Assembly (NCBI GenBank): GCA_038503035.1
Contig: JAVSML010024701.1
Span: 70,844 to 134,843, forward strand
Length of the DNA: 64,000 nucleotides
Reading direction: 5' to 3'
Source: Crocodylus rhombifer
Taxonomy: Eukaryota > Chordata > Crocodylia > Crocodylidae
Below the pieces are notes generated by a model. That model had not been told where the DNA came from. It worked only from the letters and a program-made list of their open reading frames with translations, and made no database searches. Shown here in pieces: positions 55,521 to 64,000 of the stretch. Position numbers and translations under genes: made by a program. Position 1 is the first letter of the stretch, and every line of letters begins with the position of its first letter.

Positions 55521-58500
55521 CATGGACTTATGAACACAAGATGCTTCATACAGATTGCATGCTGTTTTGAGGGTGTGTTACCATATGAAATCGAGATGAG
55601 TTGCTGATTGACCAGGAATGTTAATTTCCTACAGAACTGTAACTGTGTGAGGTTTTGCTTGCTGTCTTTCATCAGATTGGCTTGGGAAGATAAGTGTTGA
55701 ATGGCTTCAATCTGTTGGTATTCTTACAACTTGGTACTTGCTTTTAGTATGCTATGAAAACAGAGTATATCCTGTATTATGCTAACCAATCTGTTAGATG
55801 CATCTTGAATTAATCTTGATTCTTTACCTGCTGAATCTCCAGTAGGGACAAACTAATGTAGTCTCTGCATCTGGCACAAAGCAACAGGTTCAGTATTCCT
55901 ACATACACCCCTGATATCCCATCTAGATAACTAGCGGGAGCATTTTGCTTTTGACGGACACAAGATCAGTCACTAAAATAGAGCTGATGTTTTGTGAACC
56001 CAGAAATGCATGAACTACAACAGGGGCTAGAATCCAGGTGTACGTAGACTGAAATGTTTTTGTCTGCTTTGAACAGTTGAACTTCAGCCAATGCCAAAAT
56101 CTGGGTTAGTTTCTATTTTTGGAATATGTTTGAGCTGCTGCTGCTGCTTCTGGGGAAGTGCAGTGTGTCTGCCAACATGTTTGTGAATATTCTGGTGCAA
56201 GTAGCTCTAGTCTACCACTAAGAAATTGTTTCTTTCAAACAGTCTTGGCCAGTGAATTATGTTACCACTGACAAATCTATACTTCAACTCGGAGGAATAT
56301 TTCTCCCAAGACTGAGTCACCTGTACGTTCTATAAGACGACTTGTAAACCCCATCTGTAATGGCACCCTCCAATTTTTACGTTATATATGAATAATCTCT
56401 TGCATTTTTGTTAAGTAGCTTTGAGACTTGGTTACCCCTGAACACCCTATTACAGGAATTAGGCCTGCTAGTGGAATTCACTTTCATCTTCATCTGGATA
56501 CTGGGATACATCACATCTCCTTTCTTCATTGCCACTATAGTAATGAGCTCCCTCTGCAACTCCAAGCATTGTACACCCATGTAAGTGAAAGGAGATTTTG
56601 GTCACATTAACACACTTCCCTTGTCTGCTCTATGCATATGTAACCTATTTGGTTTACGCTAATTTAATATTATCCCTCTCCCATGCACATGCATGCTGCT
56701 TCCAAAAAAGGAGAAAGCAGCAGCAGGCTTCAGCTAGCATACATCATACCTCTGCACTCAAGTAGACGGCAACACATGAAGATGGGTTAATCAACATGGC
56801 TAGGAAGGCCTGGAAATAACTAGGAATAATGTGGTAGCTGAGGGACATACTCAGTAGCTGTTCCTGAAGCTGTAAAAGAAGTCTTCCTTCAGAATCCAGT
56901 GGCATGGGAGATCACATCTGGTCATCCTACCCCAGAGTGCACCACAGCACAGCCTGGGAAAAGGCAAACATTGTAAAAACTAGACAGCCTTGTGGACCTG
57001 GTGACAGGATATGGAACTGAGATGTAGGGTCTCTGTTTCTTTACCAGTTTGGATATAGAGGAGTGTTACTCCAGCTTTCCCTTTAGGCCTATAAACTCCA
57101 GGATGGACCAAACATTATCCTAATAGGGAACTTCCTTAGCAGGTAAAGCTGGGAGGGGAGAAATTCTTTCCTTTTATAGAATGGACCATAAGCCGTCAAC
57201 TCTCAACTAGGCTTTTGTGTCATTAATGAAACATGGTGACAGAGCTCAGGGGGTGAGGCAAGATTTTTACATACTTACTTGGGTTTATGGCAAAGAGAGC
57301 ATCTCTGGAGTGCTTATGTGGCACTGCTAAGAAGTATGCCTTGTGGAGAAACCCAGAAATAGGGCAGCAAGGTTGCTCTGACAGTACTCCTCACTGCCAC
57401 ACTCCAGCCTTCTGCAGGCAGTCAATAGGGAAGATCTTTAGGGTGGCTTAATTGTCTCATTTCTGAGTTTGGCACATGTGGTGCAGAAAGAGGTGGTGGA
57501 GTCCAGGGGAGGGAAGGGAGGGGAGCATCTTTTTCAGAGATGCTGTGGCAGTGGTATAAACGCGTGCTCACAGAGACCTCAGGAATAGGTAGTCTTCTCG
57601 CCGATTCCAGCATGGTGATTCTACCACTTTGGTTACAAGCCACAGACTTATTTTACCAGTAACTAATGTAAAGTTCAAGAGCTAGAAGAATCCTGCAATC
57701 TGGAGACCTCTGACTAACTGTCAGTGTTTGAAAGCATTTATGAAAGGACTGAGATGCTGCCATGCTTTCTGAAGCTCTGAAAAGTCCAGGTGACTTACTT
57801 TAAGTGATATACTTCCACTGAGAAGATGAAATGTGTTTTTTATTAAAGGTATTCAACAAATACGAAGGAATCAATGTAACAACAACAAAATGAGGATGTC
57901 TCTCTTCCCAACAGATGTTCTTAACGGTTTTTAAAACAAAAGCTATTGGGATTGGGAATAAAATTTGCAATAATTAATAAATAGCTACAACACTTTCCGC
58001 ATGCATGAAATGTTTCTGTTTTACTGTAACTGTGTGGCACTCTCTTTGAAAGTTTTAGGAGGAGTTATCAATACTTCCACAGCATGATTTTACATACAGA
58101 AGTTCCAAGTTTGACCACACATTACTTTCAGAAAACATAGGCTGGCCTATGCTTCAATGAAGAGCTAATATCATGTGCAAGAGAAAGGGAGTGTAATGTT
58201 GCCTTGGCATCCTCCTGTCTCATTCCATCTGTAACTCTATTGCCAGATAAGTTGCTTGAGTGCCTTTATAGGATAAATGAAGATTTACCATGATTTTTAG
58301 CTTTTGAACATCTCTGACATTCTTGGTGGAAAATGATGCCTGCCCTCCAAACAAAGAAGGTAATGGTGACCATTTAATACCCTGGGGAAAAAAAAGTCTA
58401 ACTCTCTTTCTATGCATTGCTAACTTCTCCTGCAGCTAATTTTTCCTCTTTCATCATAGTGATGAATAGACTGTTAGTGAATCTAGGACATGAGAAGTGG

Positions 58501-60103
58501 AGAGATTCTAATTTTATCTGGTCTCATCAATGATCTCACTGGTACTATCAAGTGCCATTCTGAATACAATCAATCTTCTTGATTTTTTTGCCGTTCTGTA
58601 ATAGCACAACAAACAATTCTTTTCTGATTTGTTGCACAAAGTCTCTAAACCTCTCAAGTTTACTTCCTGATCACTGGGGACTCAATTACTGCATTAAGAC
58701 ACAACCTTATAAATGGGATGGAGTTGTAGAACACCAGCAGGAACAATGGTAGCAAAACTCCCTTTGAACACCCCAGTGTCCAGGGTGTGTGTTCACCCTG
58801 CTCTATTAATTGGGATAGGAAGAAACAGAATCACAGTCCTTTCTAACAGGAGAGCCAGAGGGGGAGGGAGTGTTGTGCTGGGGGAGGATAGAAACAACAT
58901 CTCACCCAATGACTGATAATGCAGATTTTAAGCAGGAGAAGGCTTCTTGCAGTGCACATTTGTAGAGCAGTTGAGAATAATTCGACTCTTCATACTAATC
59001 AACATGTATCAACAGCTTCTGCGCTGGTTGCAAGCACCTTGGAACTTAGAGATCCCCCATAAAATATGTAGGAAATAGGTATCAGGTATTTTCATTCTGA
59101 TAAGAAATTTAGGGAACCCATCTGAGGAGAAAGCATGTATGATGGTAATTTAATATCAGGGGCAATCTGCCTTGTTCCTGTATTCTAGTAATAGTAGATC
59201 TTTGGGCTAGCAAACTTATGCCCAAGTTGGTATTCCTGTATGTGCATAGTTACCTACAAATGATGCTGTTGCTACCCAGTACCTTGAACTCCTGTGCACA
59301 AACACACCACTGAAGATGTGGTGTACATGTCCATGGCTGGTACTTTAAGTGATACATAGTACTATCAGCACAATGCTTGTGCTCAGCATCTCTTGAAAAG
59401 CAATGTCAATTAACTTCAAAAGGAAGTTGCAAATGCTCAGCACAATACTTCATGAACTGGTGTTTCAAATGTGTGATGTCTGGGGAGAGAGGTACCTCAA
59501 ACCTATGGTACATGATGGCACCAATCTCTTGCTCTTTTTAGTGGCATGAAGGCTCTCATAAAGCCAGCTAGAGCCCAAGGCTTCTTGGAAAAACAGACTA
59601 TATAAAAATAGAGTGAGAGAAATGAAACATTTTGCCTCAAGTTTTTCTCGTATCATTTCTGGTTATATTTTAATATGGTCTGTAACTATATGCAAACTGA
59701 TATTTCTATGATAATTGGGTAGGTTTCCTTGAAATAATTACCAGTAAGCTCACTGCTCGAGATGGGACTCTTCGAGGAGGAACTCTCACTTGCATTTCCC
59801 TCCCTAAATAATATTAATCTCAAATTTAAAAAAAATCCGTGGATAGAAGGCCAGAAAAAAAAATATTAAACCATTTAATCTAACCATGTGTAGCACAGAT
59901 CCTCAAAATGAGCCCAGTAACTTACTTGGCTTTTTGAGAGAGGCTGCTATCATTGACTACAAGGGGTGAAGAAGCTTCCAACATTTTTAGCTTGGACTAT
60001 TTGTTAATAGTCCTATTTATCCACTTTCAATTTCTTGTAGTTGCTTTGCAGCACATTTTGTACAGACAATGCTACCCCCTCACCTCAGGAATATTTGTGA
60101 AAA
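55521..60103. other. Intergenic, nothing recognised
   Basis: About 4.6 kb with no coding or repeat family that I can support. It is the longest repeat-poor stretch outside intron 1, although old diverged repeats could be missed by eye. Confidence 0.45.
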
Positions 60104-62468
60104 TGGTAGTTTCATAGTTTCATAGTTTCATAGTAGCTAGAGTCGGAAGGGACCTAGGTAGATCATCTAGTCCGACCCCCTGCCTGAGCAGGAAAGAGCA
60201 CCGCGGTCAGATGACCCCGGCAAGGTGCTCATCTAACTTCCTTTTAAAAATCCCCAGGCTAGGAGCCTGCACCACTTCCCCTGGAAGCTGGTTCCAGGCC
60301 CTAGCCGCCCTGACTGTGAAGTAGCGCCTCCTAATATCTAATCTAAACTTACCCTCCGCCAGCTTGTGACCGTTATTCCTGGTCACTCCTGGCAGCGCAC
60401 GGGGGAACAGGGACTCCCCCAATACCCGCTGATCCCCCCTGACCAGTTTGTAGCAGGCCACAAGGTCCCCCCTTAACCTTCTCTTGTGGAGGCTAAACAG
60501 GTTCAGGTCCCGTAGCCTCTCCTCATAAGGCCTGCCCTGCTGACCCCTGATCATACGAGTGGCCCTCCTCTGAACTCTTTCCATATCGTCCACGTCCCTC
60601 TTGAAGTGTGGTGCCCAGAACTGGACGCAGTACTCCAGCTGCGGCCTGACCAGTGCCGCATAGAGGGGGAGGATCACCTCCCTGGACCTGCTCGAGATGC
60701 ATCTGTGGATGCATGACAGGGTACGGTTGGCCTTCTTGACTGCCTCCCCACACTGCCGGCCCATGTTCATCGTGGAGTCAATGACGACTCCAAGATCCTT
60801 TTCCGTCTCCGTGCTGGCAAGAGGGGAGTTCCCCAACCTGTAAGTGTGGTGCCGGTTCTTCCTCCCCATGTGCAACACCTTGCACTTATCAGTGTTAAAC
60901 CCCATCCTATTCTCATCCGCCCACCGTTGCAACCTGTCAAGGTCGGCTTGTAGCCTATTGCACCCTTCTAGTGCACCCACATCCCCCCACATCTTAGTGT
61001 CATCAGCAAACTTGAACAGGGTGCTTTCTACCCCCTCATCCAAGTCACTGATGAAGATGTTGAACAGTGCGGGCCCGAGGACCGAGCCCTGCGGAACCCC
61101 ACTGCCCACGTCCTTCCAGGTCGAGAAGAACCCATCCACTACCACCCTCTGGGTGCGGCCCTCCAACCAGTTGGCGACCCATTTGACCGTGTGGGCATCG
61201 ACACCACAGTCTCCCAGCTTTTTGATGAGGACAGGGTGAGAGACAGTGTCGAAAGCCTTCCGGAAGTCCAAAAAGACTACATCCACAGCAACCCCTGCAT
61301 CTAATGATTTGGTGACCTGATCGTAAAAGGCCACCAGGTTGGTCTGACAAGACCTGCCACTGATGAACCCATGTTGGTTGCCCTTGAGCATGCATTCCCC
61401 CGCAAGGCCCTCCTGGATGTGTGCCAGGATAATTTTTTCAAAGAGCTTACCCGGGATTGAGTTAAGACTAACTGGCCTGTAATTTCCCGGGTCCTCTTTT
61501 TTTCCCTTTTTGAAGATAGGGACCACATTGGCCCTCTTCCAGTCCTCCAGCACCTCGCCAGAGCACCACGAGTGCTCATAGAGCCGCGCCAGGGGTCCCG
61601 CAATGACGTCGGCCAGTTCCTGTAGAACCCTAGGGTGAAGATCATCCGGACCAGCGGACTTGAACACGTCCAGCCTCTCCAGAAGTACCCTAACTAACTC
61701 CTCGCTAACCCCTGGCCCAGGCGTGTCTCTCTCGGGGCCCGAGGGGGGCCCAGCAGGGAGGTGGCTGAACTGGTCCCTACTTAGGAAGACAGAGGCAAAG
61801 AAATTGTTAAATATGTTAGCTTTGTCATCTGGCGTGATGACTAAGTTGCCCATCGTGTCCTGCAGGGGCCCCACATTACCCGGGACCCTCTTTTTACCCG
61901 CTATGTATTTGAAGAAGGACTTCTTATTGTCCTTAATCCGGGAAGCTAGTCCTATCTCCATCTCTGCCTTGGCCCTCCTGACTGCCCCCCTACATCCTCG
62001 GGCGACTGTAACATAGTCCTTCTTGGTGATGACCCCATCTCTCCATTGGGTATATGCCTCCCTTTTAGCAAGGAGACATTCCCGGATGCTCTTAGTGAGC
62101 CATGGGGGTTTATGTGCCCTCCTGCTCCCTTTGACCCTTGTTGGGATTACCTCCCTTTGGGCATGGAGGATCGTCTCCTTAAGGAGCAACCACTCACCTT
62201 CGACATCTGATTCCCTTCCCCTCTGGGTCCTCAGCGCTTCCCCAACGATCCTCCTTAGCTTGTGGAAGTCAGCCCTCCTAAAGTCTAGGGCTGTTGCCTT
62301 GCTGCAGCCCTTTGCCACCTTACGCTGGATGGTGAATTCCAGCAAGCGATGATCACTGTCTCCCAGGTGGCCCATCACCCGCAGCCCCCTCACCAGGTCA
62401 TCACCCGTGGCCAGCACCAGGTCCAACAAGGCGTTTCCCCTGGTGGGTCTGTGCACCTCCTGGGTTGA
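60104..62468 (-). mobile_element. Young 5'-truncated CR1 with intact RT frame
   Basis: On the minus strand it reads from the end of the endonuclease domain through RT to the 3' UTR. The 3' tail is three or more copies of CTATGAAA (60108-60134). The 3' UTR has the same AGCAGGGGGTCGGACTAGAT block as other copies. No target duplication was seen by eye. Confidence 0.95.
60207..62456 (-). CDS. CR1 ORF2 fragment, 749 uninterrupted codons
   Basis: LINE endonuclease-RT polyprotein, truncated at its 5' end. Residues 1-60 carry the end of the endonuclease (GDSDHRLLEFTIQRK). A linker with KPPWLTKSIRE follows at about residues 116-126. RT has VPIFKKGKKEDPGNYRPVSL at about 315-335, motif [16 protein letters not shown], then the [19 protein letters not shown] motif. 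The catalytic FADDTK is at about 490. The C-terminal domain includes QFWAPHFKRDV and RLDIRRRYFTVRAARAWNQL. There is no stop or frame shift. The first codon is GTG and the frame extends upstream to about 62468, so this is not a true start. Without the endonuclease N terminus it is unlikely to move itself. Confidence 0.93.
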   Translation of the reverse strand: MHRPTRGNALLDLVLATGDDLVRGLRVMGHLGDSDHRLLEFTIQRKVAKGCSKATALDFRRADFHKLRRIVGEALRTQRGRESDVEGEWLLLKETILHAQREVIPTRVKGSRRAHKPPWLTKSIRECLLAKREAYTQWRDGVITKKDYVTVARGCRGAVRRAKAEMEIGLASRIKDNKKSFFKYIAGKKRVPGNVGPLQDTMGNLVITPDDKANIFNNFFASVFLSRDQFSHLPAGPPSGPERDTPGPGVSEELVRVLLERLDVFKSAGPDDLHPRVLQELADVIAGPLARLYEHSWCSGEVLEDWKRANVVPIFKKGKKEDPGNYRPVSLNSIPGKLFEKIILAHIQEGLAGECMLKGNQHGFISGRSCQTNLVAFYDQVTKSLDAGVAVDVVFLDFRKAFDTVSHPVLIKKLGDCGVDAHTVKWVANWLEGRTQRVVVDGFFSTWKDVGSGVPQGSVLGPALFNIFISDLDEGVESTLFKFADDTKMWGDVGALEGCNRLQADLDRLQRWADENRMGFNTDKCKVLHMGRKNRHHTYRLGNSPLASTETEKDLGVVIDSTMNMGRQCGEAVKKANRTLSCIHRCISSRSREVILPLYAALVRPQLEYCVQFWAPHFKRDVDDMERVQRRATRMIRGQQGRPYEERLRDLNLFSLHKRRLRGDLVACYKLVRGDQRVLGESLFPRALPGVTRNNGHKLAEGKFRLDIRRRYFTVRAARAWNQLPGEVVQAPSLGIFKRKLDEHLAGVI

Positions 62469-64000
62469 AGCTTTCTACTTTTTTTTAAGTACCAGAGAGA
62501 AACCTCTGAGGGAATTTAAAAATTCTCTCTTCTGAGCAGTATGGAGTAAATAAATATAGCCCAGATAACTTGGGTATATACTCTCCTTCTCCAATTGAAG
62601 GGGATTGTTAGCTGGCAGGTGCTCTGTGGGGTGGGAACTGCAGACTGCTCAGTTTCCCTCCGTCCCTATAGAACCAGGCCAGGCCAGTCAGGGGGCTTAA
62701 CTATATACACATTTATTTACATTAACTTATCACAACGGAAAGAAACATGGATATATATATTGTACATATGTTTGTATATATTTACAATATCTAAACCAGT
62801 AACATAAACAATACCCTCTGTGTAAATGACATAAAACCTTATACCAGTGCTCCAGATCCAGGTAAGTCACAGGCAAGTACCTGATCTGAAACAGATAAAG
62901 TCCAAAGATAAACTCAATCCCGAGGGGAAACCCCAGTGCCCTTGGGCTTTTCCCCAAGCCCTACTAAGAAGCTGGTAACTTGAGGGGGGCCCTCTCAGTG
63001 GGACCTCCCCTTTCAGGAGCCCTTAACTAACTAGAAAAGGGACTCCCCTCCCCTGTGGGGCTCCTCTTTTCCCTGCAACTCACAGCTCCCAGGCCTGGAG
63101 GGTGGTCCTCATCCTCTGTGCCAGGCTACTCTCTTGCCTGCAGTGGGCTTTGGGGGAGGGGCGCTGTGCCCTGGAACAGGGCTCTGCTATGCAGGGCTTC
63201 TGGGGCCTCTGCCTTGGCCCTGTCGGCTGGCTCTGTAGGCCAAATCACCGTCTGGCTCTCTAGACCCAACCTTTTGCTATGGGTTGGAGGCCTGGGCTGC
63301 CTTGTGTAGCACCAGACTCGGTCTGCTCCTGGACCCTCCGTGCGTCGCCTCCCAAACCGAGCTCCCAGGCTCATTCCAGGGGTTGAGGAACTGAGCTTGC
63401 CAAGCACTCCAAAGGTCCTACTCTGTGCACCGTGTCTCTGGCCGCATACCAGAGGTTGCAGACTTGTGCCATCTCACGCAGCTCCCAGGGTCTGGACACT
63501 GTGCTGTGCTGCACACCGAGAGCCTAGCTGCTGGAGCCATCCACCATTCCCTGCTGATGGAAGTCTTCAGGGGCACTTCTGGGCTACTGCTTCGCCCTTC
63601 TGAGCAGTTCTCCTCAGCTCTTCTAAGCCCCACTCTTTTCTCTTTGTCATGGGATGGGATCCTGCAGGACGGCCGTGATCTCCCCAAGGCCCCCCTACCA
63701 TGGCAAGTTGGTCCAATGGGCAACCTCTATTCTCGCCCGCCATGTCTTTGACAGTATGAATGATAGGGAGGCTGCCTTTCAGTCCTCTTGGACAAAGTCT
63801 TGATTGACTCTCTGGACCCTGTGGGTTTCCAGACCCCTGGTGGATCCCATTCCAAGACAGATGTGACAATGGGTGTTTCGGGGGCACCCTAGCCTTATGG
63901 GCTATGCACGCTCCAACCAGCCCTTTACCATGTCCCAAGCCTCACAGATGGTACTGATGTTGTTTGGTCTGGGCCTTGTTGTAATTTGGCCCCCTACTCC
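62469..64000. repeat. GC-rich distal block, possible LTR-element part
   Basis: After a TATATACACATTTATTTACA stretch (62704) the sequence becomes long, GC-rich and low in repeats, with CCTCCC/CTCCAG motifs. TGTGACAATGGGTGTTTCGG near 63864 resembles starts of reptile LTRs that I recall. No pair of LTRs or RT is inside the window, so this stays a guess. ORFs here overlap on both strands and show no domain. Confidence 0.25.

Noticed and set aside
60207..62456. Host gene encoding a 749-residue protein
   Set aside because: All domains are CR1 endonuclease/RT, and the CR1 3' UTR and tail repeats follow.
1..64000. CRISPR array, bacterial operon, rRNA
   Set aside because: No regularly spaced repeats with unique spacers, no ribosomal sequence and no prokaryotic gene organisation; the window is vertebrate.

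Overview
The window is vertebrate nuclear DNA from a sauropsid, most likely a crocodilian. This rests on one recognisable host gene, KCNK1, and on a dense repeat load dominated by CR1 LINEs, hAT elements, PIF/Harbinger-like MITEs and tRNA-headed SINEs. The species call is inference from repeat style, not from a database match.

The only host gene I can support is the plus-strand KCNK1 (TWIK-1 two-pore-domain potassium channel). Exon 2 is at 21780-22175 and exon 3 at 25349-25605, with a long 3' UTR ending perhaps near 28085. Exon 1 is not in the window, so bases 1-21779 are read as the 3' part of intron 1. Everything after about 28.1 kb looks intergenic.

Intron 1 (1-21.8 kb) holds TG/CA microsatellites, a pogo-like element, CR1 fragments, several hAT elements with target-site duplications, a 2.36-kb Harbinger-like element with a tandemly duplicated interior, and two strong hairpins (8074-8125 and 9332-9402). 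The second has pre-miRNA-like dimensions on the transcribed strand. Intron 2 holds a hAT insertion 26 bp past the exon 2 donor, a SINE with a tRNA head and CR1 tail, and a MITE carrying a nested CR1.

The distal half (28-64 kb) is a stack of nested transposons. A CR1 at 36985-41206 is split by a 212-bp hAT with an exact 8-bp duplication and by a 2.45-kb hAT-like element, which itself carries a 1.3-kb TG...CA-bounded insertion. An older non-CR1 LINE on the minus strand (45545-47960) is split by a CR1. A hAT element (50849-55162) contains a nearly complete but dead CR1 with ORF1 esterase and ORF2 endonuclease/RT, and that CR1 is in turn split by another CR1 end. A younger minus-strand CR1 (60104-62468) keeps about 750 uninterrupted codons through RT to the C terminus. 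The last 1.5 kb is GC-rich and unexplained, possibly part of an LTR element.

No bacterial-type system, CRISPR array, rRNA or functional tRNA gene was seen. The most unusual signals are the hairpins, the Harbinger-like element with an internal LINE-like coding fragment, and the consistent short duplications at CR1 insertions.
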